From the NCBI GenBank assembly GCA_902492555.1, contig CABUMH010000083.1, positions 1 through 17,346 on the forward strand: a DNA stretch of 17,346 nucleotides, written 5' to 3'. Within the stretch, counting starts at the first letter, position 1. Each line of letters begins with the position of its first letter. The translations under genes were made by a program, and so were the position numbers. The notes below the pieces were generated by a model that saw only the letters and a program-made list of their open reading frames with translations, ran no database searches and had not been told where the DNA came from. This DNA comes from Eisenbergiella sp900555195. GTDB taxonomy: Bacteria > Bacillota > Clostridia > Lachnospirales > Lachnospiraceae. This document shows, piece by piece, positions 1 through 6,530 of this stretch.

Positions 1-43
1 CATGATTTAGGTATACATGGCATCTTTACTTTGTACTATTTTT

Positions 44-277
44 ATACTATCACTAAGCCTCCGTGCAGAGCCTGACGGTGTATGGCTGTTCGGACATATG
101 CATGTCAATCAATTTCAATCCACAAGCCCCACGCAGAGCCAGACATCGGACGGCAATACGCCTATTAAAAAAGGTAAATTTCAATCCACAAGCTCCACGC
201 AGAGCCAGACCACAAAGCATTTGTGAACAAACCATATATTACGAATTTCAATCCACAAGCTCCACGCAGAGCCAGAC
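44..277 (-). CRISPR. Short CRISPR array, type I-C-like repeats, 3 intact + 1 degenerate repeat
   Basis: Three near-identical 33-base repeats lie at 112-144, 178-210 and 245-277; they differ at a single base (C or T near the middle). Read on the minus strand each begins GTCTGGCTCTGCGTGGAG and ends GTGGATTGAAAT, the 3' end usual for type I-C repeats, with a short GCTC/GAGC stem inside. A fourth copy at 44-76 keeps the GTC...GCTCTGC half but has lost the GGATTGAAAT end, as expected of the leader-distal terminal repeat. This fixes the orientation as minus, with the leader at the right. Spacers are 145-177 (33), 211-244 (34) and 77-111 (35). No cas gene is visible on the leader side, where the neighbour is a dipeptidase. 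Cas genes could lie left of the window or elsewhere in the genome. The subtype is inferred from the repeat only. Confidence 0.88.
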
Positions 278-396
278 AGCAAGAACACACAAATTTTCAT
301 TGGATTCTCTTGCTCTTTTCATTCATTTCACACATAAAACACCCTTTTCCCCTCTTTCCATCCTCTTTTTCTGAACTTTTACTCCCTTTTTCCCTC
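278..396 (-). promoter_or_regulatory. Presumed CRISPR leader (purine-rich on minus strand)
   Basis: This gene-free stretch abuts the leader-proximal repeat. Read on the minus strand it is strongly purine-rich, with many GGGAAAA-like runs at about 320-395. A 7-base inverted repeat (AGCAAGA at 278-284, TCTTGCT at 308-314) lies directly against the first repeat. I cannot see a convincing -35/-10 pair, so the leader call rests on its position opposite the degenerate repeat. Confidence 0.45.
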
Positions 397-457
397 CATT
401 CTCCGGTGCGAATCCTCCAGCATTTCCATGTCCGCTTCCCATTCGCACCAGAGAATG
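397..457 (-). other. 17-bp stem-loop after the dipeptidase gene
   Basis: Arms 397-413 and 441-457 are complementary over 17 positions, with one exception (C404 against A450). In minus-strand RNA that exception becomes a U-G pair, so the stem is continuous in the direction of dipeptidase transcription. The 27-base loop holds CCAGCATT (417-424), which can instead pair with AATGCTGG (454-461), giving an alternative interleaved fold. No U-run follows on either strand, so this is not a standard terminator. It may be a 3'-end stabilising structure or a boundary of the CRISPR leader. Confidence 0.5.
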
Positions 458-498
458 CTGGTTAATGTCCCTGCCTTCCCATACCCGACTCTTCTCTT

Positions 499-1983
499 TT
501 ACGCATCCGACCTGGAATAAGCGTTCTTCATCTGCCCGCTCAGCTCATACAGCACTTTATCCAGAGTCTCCGCAAGCTCCTTCTTCACCATATCCGCAAT
601 GGCACGGTTCGCTTCCTGCCGGAGCGCCTTTCTGGCAGCCGCGTCCGTCTCCTTTTCCAGAAGCGCGTCGTACCGGTTCAAAAGCTCATAGCTCTTCGCC
701 GCCACCTGTTCCTGACAGCGTTCCACATGGATCAGGGATTTTCTGTAGGACGCGTCCGCCATGGCCGCAATCATGCGGCTGGTCCAGTAAAAGTTATCCG
801 TGGATACCTCTCCCGTAGTGTTTGCCAGATATTCCGGCGTTTCCTCCACATCCGCGTAGAAAGGCGCCAGCACATTAAAGGCGTTAGAGGCAAAAGCCAG
901 CCACTCCAGGCATCCGCAGTCCGCCTGTTTTCCCGGGCGCATCTGGATCAGCGCACAGAAATCGTTCCGGTTGATGCCGATGGAACGATACGCACCACGC
1001 ATGGAGCTGTCGCCGTAGGATAAGTAGGGATCGTAGGGCGTCCCCTGAAAATGGGAGGAAAGCACATATTTCACATCCTCCACGGTGATCTTTTTTTCCG
1101 GCACCATGCACCAGGGAATGTCATCGGAAACGGGCGTATAGCGCGCATCCGGTCCGTCCCACCTGCAGGTGCGGGGATTGAGATAACGCTCCATGAACCA
1201 GGCGCGGGGCGTGTTGTAGACGTGATCCGCGTCGTCATGGCTGCCGAAGGCATCCCTGGGATTCAGCACGCCGTCCTGAGACAGGTTCAGGTGATGGGCG
1301 TCGATGAACTCCTTCAGATCCGCAGAGCACATATACGTTTTCTGTGCGGAAAGGGCGTCCTCCAGATCGAAACTGTCAATGCCGAGCTGATTGGGCATCA
1401 CCACATAAGCTTCATCCGGCACCCGCCTGGCCATCCAATGATGTCCGCCTATGGTCTCCAGCCACCAGATTTCCTCCTGATCCTGAAAGGCGATGCCGTT
1501 CATTTCATAGGTACCGTACTGCTCCAGCAGGCTTCCCAGCCGCTTTACGCCCTCTCTTGCACTGTGTATGTAAGGAAGCACCAGACAGACAATGTCCTCT
1601 TCCCCGATGCCGCCTGGCACCTCCTCTTTTCCATCCTTTGCGGGCTGATAAACCACCAGCGGGTCAGCCCCAAGCACCCGGGGATTGGAAGTGATCGTTT
1701 CCGTGGCCGTCATTCCAACGCCCGCCTCATTGACGCCGCTGGCGGCCCAGATCCCCTCTCCCTCCACAGCGTTCGGCACTGCAGTATAGCGCATGGGATT
1801 CTCCGGCAGTTCCACCTTCACATGGGAAATCACTGACTGATAAATTCTCGGCTGTTCTTCCGGTTTAACCACCACGAATTTCTTCGGGGTAAAACGTCCC
1901 GCTCCGGAATCATCGTTTCTCGCAATCATCGTCGAGCCGTCATAGGACGCCTTTTTCCCGACCAGCATTGTTGTACAGGGCAT
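499..1983 (-). CDS. C69-family dipeptidase (PepD-like Ntn hydrolase)
   Basis: A 494-residue peptidase of family C69, the group of lactobacillal dipeptidase A (PepD). These enzymes are N-terminal-nucleophile hydrolases that cleave dipeptides of broad composition, usually in the cytoplasm. The N terminus MPCTTMLVGKKASYDGST is the family hallmark; Cys3 is the presumed nucleophile, exposed after removal of the first residues, and the ARNDD stretch (about residues 21-25) follows as expected. I chose the start at 1983 because GGAGG lies five bases upstream and because the nucleophile must be near the N terminus. A 25-residue upstream extension in frame lacks family sequence. Length is normal for the family. 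It is transcribed away from the sugar operon, which ends at a terminator upstream, so it is probably monocistronic. A MITE-like element lies in its upstream leader. The family is clear; the exact substrate is not known. Confidence 0.92.
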   Translation of the reverse strand: MPCTTMLVGKKASYDGSTMIARNDDSGAGRFTPKKFVVVKPEEQPRIYQSVISHVKVELPENPMRYTAVPNAVEGEGIWAASGVNEAGVGMTATETITSNPRVLGADPLVVYQPAKDGKEEVPGGIGEEDIVCLVLPYIHSAREGVKRLGSLLEQYGTYEMNGIAFQDQEEIWWLETIGGHHWMARRVPDEAYVVMPNQLGIDSFDLEDALSAQKTYMCSADLKEFIDAHHLNLSQDGVLNPRDAFGSHDDADHVYNTPRAWFMERYLNPRTCRWDGPDARYTPVSDDIPWCMVPEKKITVEDVKYVLSSHFQGTPYDPYLSYGDSSMRGAYRSIGINRNDFCALIQMRPGKQADCGCLEWLAFASNAFNVLAPFYADVEETPEYLANTTGEVSTDNFYWTSRMIAAMADASYRKSLIHVERCQEQVAAKSYELLNRYDALLEKETDAAARKALRQEANRAIADMVKKELAETLDKVLYELSGQMKNAYSRSDA

Positions 1984-2117
1984 ATTTTCCTCCGTTCCGG
2001 AACACAGCAAAGCTTCGCTTTGTTGCGCTCCTTTTTGTATTTTACTTTTTCTGTCCAAACAGTATTATCCCTTTTCAAACACATTGCAATAAACCTTCTG
2101 TGATTGTTTGTCAGGAT

Positions 2118-2204
2118 GCAACAGTTCAAACACCCCATCCGAGCCAGACTCGGACGGGCCAAAGCGCGTGTGCGTCTGACTCGGATGTGGTGTTTGAACC
2201 GTTA
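2118..2204. mobile_element. MITE-like inverted-repeat element with 9-bp target duplication
   Basis: Arms 2119-2149 and 2174-2204 are inverted copies of 31 bases with four differences; both contain GTTCAAACACC and CATCCGAG. The element is flanked on both sides by the perfect 9-base direct repeat TGTCAGGAT (2109-2117 and 2205-2213), which is what a transposition target-site duplication looks like. The core of about 24 bases has no coding capacity, so movement would need a transposase supplied elsewhere. Several IS families make 8-9 bp duplications (for example IS256, ISL3, IS66), but I cannot assign one. In minus-strand RNA three of the four mismatches become G-U pairs, so it would also fold as a long hairpin in the dipeptidase leader. 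No U-run follows, so it is not a typical terminator. Confidence 0.65.
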
Positions 2205-2228
2205 TGTCAGGATCGTAAATTTGCTTTT

Positions 2229-2257
2229 ATCATACCAGATCTTTTCAATTTCTTCCA
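2229..2257 (-). promoter_or_regulatory. Candidate extended -10 promoter for the dipeptidase
   Basis: On the minus strand TGG-TATGAT (2229-2237) forms an extended -10 (TGn plus TATGAT). The -35 position at 2252-2257 reads TGGAAG and is weak, as is common with extended -10 promoters. It lies just upstream of the MITE-like element, so that element would fall in the 5' leader of the mRNA. The GC-rich stretch from 2270 to 2385 shows nothing I can name. Confidence 0.35.
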
Positions 2258-2385
2258 TATCCGTTACTATTCATCTCTCCGCGCTCCGGTGCAGGGCCGG
2301 CCCGTGATTGCCGCCTGGCCACAGCTGCCCGGTGCCCGCTGCCACACGGTGTTCCTGCCCTTTCCGTCCCACATCCTCCGCGAAT

Positions 2386-2428
2386 GGCAAAAACAGCGCC
2401 ACATCCCAGCAGGGATATGGCGCTGTTT
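2386..2428 (-). terminator. Rho-independent terminator of the isomerase operon
   Basis: On the minus strand AAACAGCGCC (2419-2428) pairs with GGCGCTGTTT (2391-2400). The inner bases continue the stem (ATCCC with GGGAT) around a four-base loop, and the structure is followed by a short T-run (GTTTTTG). It lies about 50 bases after the stop of the isomerase gene and closes the sugar operon. Confidence 0.85.
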
Positions 2429-2481
2429 CATAACAGCCCAAGCTCATAACAGCTTAAGCGCATATATTGTTGCGTCTTTTC

Positions 2482-3960
2482 TTACGCGAACGGATTCTCC
2501 GTAGGATACAGCATTCCCTTCGGCTGATTGAAGTTGATCTCATCAACGTCCACACCGATGTACTTGAACACTTCATACAGAGTCTTTCCGAAATGTCCAA
2601 ACGCCACTGCTCCGTGATGAGGATAGTTCTTCTCGATCAGTACATGGCGATAGAAACGTCCCATTTCAGGAATTGCGAAAATGCCGATGCCGCCGAAGGA
2701 ACGGGTTGCAACAGGCAGGATTTCACCCTGTGCGATATAAGCGCGCAGCTTGGAATCTGAAGTGCTCTGCAGGCGATAGAAAGTGATATCGCCAGGCTTG
2801 ATGTCGCCTTCCAGCGTACCCTGGGTCACTTCTTCCGGCAGGCTTCTTGCCATGATGAACTGATACTTCATCTCGCAGAAGGACAGCTTGGAGGAAGGTG
2901 TATTTCCGCAGTGGAAGCCCATGAAGGTATCTTTCTGCGTATAGTCATATTTTCCTTTGATTTCGGATTCATACATATCAGCAGGAACCGTATTGTTGAT
3001 ATCAAGCAGGGTAACTGCATCCTGGCTGATCACAGTTCCGATGAACTCGCTGAGCGCTCCGTAAATATCCACTTCGCAGGATACCGGAATGCCTCTCTTG
3101 GTCAGACGGCTGTTCACATAGCAGGGAACGCAGCCAAACTGCGTCTGGAATGCAGGCCAGCACTTTCCTGCGATGCAGACAAAGTCACGGCTCTCTCTAT
3201 GGGCTTCGATCCAGTCGAGCAGGGTCAGTTCATACTGAGCCAGCTTGCTTAAGATCTCAGGCTTCTTATTGCCTGCACCCAGTTCTTCTTCCATATCCTT
3301 CACAACTGCAGGGATTCTTTCATCTCCCGCATGCTTGTTGAACGCTTCAAACAGATCCAGTTCGGAGTTCTCTTCGATCTCCACACCCAGATTGAACAGC
3401 TGCTTGATCGGAGCGTTGCAGGCCATGAAGTCCTTCGGGCGAGGGCCAAAGGAGATGATCTTAAGGCTGCGCAGGCCGATTACCGCACGGGCGATAGGTG
3501 CAAATTCAGCGATCATATCCGCACACTCAGCGGCCGTTCCAACGGGATATTCCGGAATGTATGCTTTCAGGTTGCGCAGTTTCAGGTTATAGCTGGCATT
3601 CAGGACGCCGCAGTAAGCATCTCCTCTTCCGCCAACCAGGTTGTCGCCGGTCTCTTCCGCAGCAGCGATTACCATAGCGGGACCTTCAAATTCCTTAATC
3701 AGCAAAGTTTCAGGGGTCTCAGGACCGAAGTTGCCCAGATACAGAACCAGAGCGTTGCATCCCGCCTCTTTGATATCTGCCAGGGCCTTTCTCATATCCA
3801 GCTCATTCTCGATGCATACAGGGCACTCATACAGTCCATCCCCGTATTTCTCTTTGTAAGCGGCAACCACCGCTTTTCTTCTGGTCTCAGACAGCGTCAT
3901 GGGGAAGCAGTCACGGCTTACCGCCACAATCGCGAGTTTCTCTTTCGGCATATTGTTCAT
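2482..3960 (-). CDS. L-fucose/L-arabinose isomerase family protein
   Basis: A 492-residue protein of the FucI/AraA-type isomerase family (COG2407-like), which interconverts an aldose and its ketose with a divalent metal in the cytoplasm. Likely metal and catalytic residues are visible: Glu296 in SCEVD, Asp320 in LLDINN, and His350 in GFHCGN. These correspond in order to the Glu, Asp and His metal ligands of E. coli FucI. It is shorter than E. coli FucI (about 590 residues) but normal for the FucI-like subgroup. The start at 3960 (MNNMPKEK) has AAGGAAG eight bases upstream; the 11-residue extension upstream lacks a site. It is the last gene of the operon, 76 bases after the DUF4867 gene, and is followed by a terminator. 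With a xylulokinase upstream it probably makes a ketose for phosphorylation. The natural sugar (D-arabinose, L-fucose or another) cannot be read from the sequence. Confidence 0.85.
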   Translation of the reverse strand: MNNMPKEKLAIVAVSRDCFPMTLSETRRKAVVAAYKEKYGDGLYECPVCIENELDMRKALADIKEAGCNALVLYLGNFGPETPETLLIKEFEGPAMVIAAAEETGDNLVGGRGDAYCGVLNASYNLKLRNLKAYIPEYPVGTAAECADMIAEFAPIARAVIGLRSLKIISFGPRPKDFMACNAPIKQLFNLGVEIEENSELDLFEAFNKHAGDERIPAVVKDMEEELGAGNKKPEILSKLAQYELTLLDWIEAHRESRDFVCIAGKCWPAFQTQFGCVPCYVNSRLTKRGIPVSCEVDIYGALSEFIGTVISQDAVTLLDINNTVPADMYESEIKGKYDYTQKDTFMGFHCGNTPSSKLSFCEMKYQFIMARSLPEEVTQGTLEGDIKPGDITFYRLQSTSDSKLRAYIAQGEILPVATRSFGGIGIFAIPEMGRFYRHVLIEKNYPHHGAVAFGHFGKTLYEVFKYIGVDVDEINFNQPKGMLYPTENPFA

Positions 3961-4009
3961 AGGATCTCTTCCTTTCCGCGGCATGCGCCGCAATGCTTTA
4001 TCCTGGTAA

Positions 4010-4027
4010 CGGCCCTGAAGCGGGCCG
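4010..4027 (-). other. Intercistronic stem-loop between DUF4867 gene and isomerase
   Basis: CGGCCC (4010-4015) and GGGCCG (4022-4027) form a six-base GC stem with a six-base loop, starting ten bases after the DUF4867 stop codon. There is no U-run, so transcription should continue into the isomerase. It may be an RNA processing or stability site. Confidence 0.35.
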
Positions 4028-4036
4028 CTATCATTC

Positions 4037-4657
4037 TCATTTCACACAGATATTCTCTCCCACAAGTCCCAGATGGCATCCTTCGTCCAGTCCGCCTTCC
4101 GGGTGGCCGATCAGCCACTTATTCTTGGCGGTCAGCAGCTTATCCTCCCCGCCTGCGAAGTGGTTCTCATCCAGAGGCTGATTGGTTCCGTCCGGCAGCA
4201 CAATCGCGCACCGGAAGCCGTTCTCATCCGCGTTGCAAGGAGCATAATGCAGGGTCGTGGCGTACAATTCCACTCCAACTCCTTCCGGAAGCAGGAAGGC
4301 TTCCACCTTGGATGTGTCATAGGTGTAGCCGTCTTCAATATCTGCCTGGCAGCCCAGCAGCAGGATCAGATCATTTGCAGCCACGTCAATCTCTGACGTC
4401 CTGTGATATTCCAGGGCGTTAAGCTTATAATTGCTGCCGTTGCAGAATCCGATCTGGATAGGCATCTCACCATAGGTTACATCCTGCAGCTCTTTATAGA
4501 CAGGCAGGTTCTCCAGTTCCGCCACACTGGGCTCGTATACCACTTCCTGTGTACAGGGCGTCTTTTTCAGTTCCTGAACCAGAGCGGTAAAATCCACATT
4601 CTCCACCACTTTCCCATATCTGTGGAAAGCGGGATCTGTCACTTTTTTTATCTCCAT
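4037..4657 (-). CDS. DUF4867 family cupin-like protein
   Basis: A 206-residue protein that I recognise as DUF4867, a family of unknown function found mainly in Clostridia. Its second half looks like a cupin barrel: LPEGVGVELYATTLHY resembles the second cupin motif (PxG...H), and possible metal ligands are His85, Glu89, Glu119 and His137. No signal peptide or membrane segment is seen, so it should be cytoplasmic. The start at 4657 (MEIKKVTD) is set by AGGAGG about eight bases upstream; a longer reading overlaps the kinase gene and has no site. It lies 34 bases after the xylulokinase and before the isomerase. A sugar-handling role (isomerase, epimerase or mutarotase) is plausible because D-lyxose isomerase and other sugar isomerases are cupins, but this is inference. 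Confidence 0.75.
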   Translation of the reverse strand: MEIKKVTDPAFHRYGKVVENVDFTALVQELKKTPCTQEVVYEPSVAELENLPVYKELQDVTYGEMPIQIGFCNGSNYKLNALEYHRTSEIDVAANDLILLLGCQADIEDGYTYDTSKVEAFLLPEGVGVELYATTLHYAPCNADENGFRCAIVLPDGTNQPLDENHFAGGEDKLLTAKNKWLIGHPEGGLDEGCHLGLVGENICVK

Positions 4658-4691
4658 CTTTTTCTCCTCCTTTCTTTTCCCCATCTTAATC

Positions 4692-6161
4692 TTATATGAT
4701 CTTATCAAACAGTTCCTTGCAGGCAGGATAGATCTGCTTAAACTGCTGATATCTGGCCTCATATTTAGCAGTCAGTTCCGCATCGGGTTCAACGGTCCCT
4801 ACCACCTTCACAAGCTTGGCAGCCGCATCTTCTACGCTGGCAAATTCTCCGCAGCCCACCGCTGCAAGGATTGCGCCACCGTATCCGGGACCTTCTTCGC
4901 TTTCGATCATGTCCACCTTGATCCCAAGCACATTGGCCATAATCTTCTTCCACAGAGGGCTCTTGGCTCCGCCGCCACAGATCTTGGTCCTCTCGATATG
5001 GATTCCCAGAGATTTGGCGACTTCAAAGGAATCTCTCAGGGCAAAAGCCACGCCTTCCAACACTGCCTGGGTCATATCCGCGCGGGTGGTATCCATGGTC
5101 ATTCCAATGAAGGTTCCCCTTGCGTTCGGATTGTTGTGCGGAGAACGCTCTCCCATCAGATAGGGAAGGAAGAATACATGATTCTCTCCCAGCTCGCCGA
5201 TCTTCTCCTGCTCCTTCGCATAATCTCCGGTTCCGATGATATCGTCCATCCACCACTTGTTGCAGGAAGCCGCACTGAGCATGCAGCCCATCAGATGATA
5301 CTTGCCATCCGCATGTGCGAAAGCGTGCAGCGCATTATTGCTGTCCACGCAGAAATTCTCGGAGGAAATGAAGATCGTTCCGCTTGTTCCCAGAGAAATG
5401 TTGCACATTCCATCTCCCACTGTTCCTGTTCCAACAGCGGCAGCAGCGTTGTCCCCTGCGCCCGCGATCACCTTCACGTTCTCAGACAGCCCCAGCTCCT
5501 TTGCGATCTCAGGAAGCAGCGTTCCCACCACTTCATAGCTTTCAAAGATTTTCGCGAGCTGTTCTTCACGAATTCCGCAGATCTCACACATTTCCTTGGA
5601 CCAGCAGCGATTCTTCACATCAAACAGAAGCATGCCGGAAGCATCCGACACGTCCGTGCAATGTACGCCGGAAAGCTTGTACGCCAGATAGTCCTTGGGC
5701 AGCATGATCTTCTCGATCGCGGCAAAATTCTCCGGCTCATGCTTCTTCACCCACAGCAGCTTCGGAGCGGTAAAGCCAGCGAACGCAATATTGGCTGTAT
5801 ATGCGGAAAGCGTCTCCTTTCCGATTACCTGGTTGAGATAATCCGTCTCTTCCCCCGTCCTTCCGTCGTTCCACAGAATCGCCGGGCGGATCACCTTGTC
5901 CTCCTTATCCAGAATCACCAGGCCATGCATCTGTCCGCCGAAACTGATGCCGGCCACCTGAGATTTATCGCATTCTGACAGAAGTTCCTTCAGCCCCTCC
6001 ATGCTCTGTTCAAACCAATCCTCCGGTCTCTGTTCAGACCAGCCGGGATGAGGAAAAAACAGAGGATACTCCTTGGATACGATTTTATGGATCGCTCCCT
6101 TTTCATCCATCAAAAGCAGCTTGACCGCCGATGTTCCCAGATCTACGCCTATGTACAACAT
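4692..6161 (-). CDS. xylB: Xylulokinase (FGGY carbohydrate kinase)
   Basis: A 489-residue FGGY-family kinase that phosphorylates D-xylulose, or a related ketose, with ATP in the cytoplasm. The N terminus MLYIGVDLGTSAVK holds the first phosphate loop, GGQMHG (residues 75-80) is the xylulokinase substrate motif, and Asp237 in GAGDN matches the catalytic Asp of E. coli XylB (Asp233). GTSGTIF near residue 260 is the second phosphate loop, and a GGGAKSPLW segment in the C-terminal domain is the family signature. Length is normal. The start has GGGAG about eight bases upstream. It is the first gene of the operon and diverges from the LacI-type regulator. The leader RNA is about 120 bases and has its own hairpins. 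FGGY kinases change substrate often, so ribulose or fuculose cannot be excluded. Confidence 0.88.
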   Translation of the reverse strand: MLYIGVDLGTSAVKLLLMDEKGAIHKIVSKEYPLFFPHPGWSEQRPEDWFEQSMEGLKELLSECDKSQVAGISFGGQMHGLVILDKEDKVIRPAILWNDGRTGEETDYLNQVIGKETLSAYTANIAFAGFTAPKLLWVKKHEPENFAAIEKIMLPKDYLAYKLSGVHCTDVSDASGMLLFDVKNRCWSKEMCEICGIREEQLAKIFESYEVVGTLLPEIAKELGLSENVKVIAGAGDNAAAAVGTGTVGDGMCNISLGTSGTIFISSENFCVDSNNALHAFAHADGKYHLMGCMLSAASCNKWWMDDIIGTGDYAKEQEKIGELGENHVFFLPYLMGERSPHNNPNARGTFIGMTMDTTRADMTQAVLEGVAFALRDSFEVAKSLGIHIERTKICGGGAKSPLWKKIMANVLGIKVDMIESEEGPGYGGAILAAVGCGEFASVEDAAAKLVKVVGTVEPDAELTAKYEARYQQFKQIYPACKELFDKII

Positions 6162-6199
6162 ATCGCGTCTCCCATCCTTTCTTGTTATTCTTCAAAGAG

Positions 6200-6276
6200 C
6201 CGCCTTCCCTCTCAGGGGCGGAAGGTTCGCTCCCCTTTGCCGTCTCACGCCGGGCAAGCTTCACTTTTCGTGCCCG
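6200..6276 (-). promoter_or_regulatory. Structured leader of the xylulokinase operon
   Basis: Within the roughly 120-base leader, CGGGCA (6251-6256) pairs with TGCCCG (6271-6276). Downstream on the minus strand are mutually exclusive pairings: GGCGG (6217-6221) with CCGCC (6200-6204), GGAAGG (6220-6225) with CCTTCC (6203-6208), and AGGGG (6214-6218) with CCCCT (6232-6236). This resembles an attenuator or switching leader, but I do not recognise a known riboswitch class and there is no clear U-run. Confidence 0.3.
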
Positions 6277-6288
6277 TGCACATAATTC

Positions 6289-6317
6289 ATCTTAATTGAT
6301 TTTCAACAAAAAATCAA
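6289..6317 (-). promoter_or_regulatory. Promoter of the xylulokinase operon
   Basis: On the minus strand TTGATT (6312-6317) and TAAGAT (6289-6294) are separated by 17 bases. Each hexamer matches the sigma-A consensus at four of six positions. Imperfect direct repeats TCACCAAATT (6324-6333) and TCACCAATTT (6342-6351) lie just upstream, 18 bases apart, and could be an activator site. Confidence 0.5.
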
Positions 6318-6318
6318 T
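6295..6318. promoter_or_regulatory. Candidate operator over the xylulokinase promoter
   Basis: A perfect 9-base inverted repeat, ATTGATTTT and AAAATCAAT, separated by six bases. It exactly covers the spacer and -35 of the xylulokinase promoter, where a bound repressor would block RNA polymerase. A half-site AAAATCAAT recurs at 6483-6491, just after the promoter of the divergent regulator gene. The LacI-type protein is the obvious candidate, although the site lacks the central CG of typical LacI-family operators. Confidence 0.45.
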
Positions 6319-6369
6319 CCTCTTCACCAAATTCGTTAGAATCACCAATTTATGCGGCTTTTTGGCCAT

Positions 6370-6426
6370 AGAAAACGTCCCCATTTTGTGGGATCTGCCG
6401 TTTCTTGTTGCACGCACACGTTTTCT
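6370..6426. promoter_or_regulatory. Spaced inverted pair AGAAAACGT / ACGTTTTCT
   Basis: AGAAAACGT (6370-6378) and its exact inverse ACGTTTTCT (6418-6426) lie 48 bases apart between the two divergent promoters, the right copy just upstream of the regulator's -35. The AACGTT-like core resembles half-sites of LacI-family operators, and the spacing would suit looping by a tetramer. The binding protein is not shown. Confidence 0.35.
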
Positions 6427-6438
6427 CCTCCCCTGAAA

Positions 6439-6467
6439 TTGACTTTGCCCTCCGTTTATGCTACGGT
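6439..6467 (+). promoter_or_regulatory. Promoter of the LacI-type regulator
   Basis: TTGACT (6439-6444) and TACGGT (6462-6467) are 17 bases apart, and a TG one base before the -10 gives an extended -10. The transcript would start near 6474, about 55 bases before the start codon. Confidence 0.6.
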
Positions 6468-6530
6468 TAAAGAAGTTATACAAAAATCAATTCAGAAAGA
6501 AAATAAGAAGTGCGGAGGTGAAAGGAATTC

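Noticed and set aside
63..465. Small plus-strand frames across the CRISPR array
   Set aside because: They repeat because the CRISPR repeats repeat; no independent coding evidence.
1984..2058. N-terminal extension of the dipeptidase to 2058
   Set aside because: It would bury the nucleophile Cys and has no family sequence; GGAGG clearly serves the start at 1983.
112..2149. Similarity between the CRISPR repeat end (GAGCCAGAC) and the MITE arm (GAGCCAGAC)
   Set aside because: Only nine bases match contiguously; the rest of the two elements differ, so this is probably chance.
2118..2204. Reading the 87-base palindrome as a simple terminator
   Set aside because: No U-run on either strand, and the perfect 9-base flanking duplication is better explained by transposition.
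2267..2374. 35-codon minus-strand frame beginning right after GGAGG
   Set aside because: The GGAGG abuts the ATG with almost no spacing, and the product has no recognisable features.
3331..4422. Plus-strand open frame of 363 codons
   Set aside because: It lies opposite the isomerase and DUF4867 genes, has no family resemblance and no good ribosome site; the minus-strand genes explain it.
6162..6530. Catabolite-repression (cre) site in the divergent region
   Set aside because: No stretch matched the cre consensus well enough; ATGCTACGGTTAAAG fails at a conserved A.
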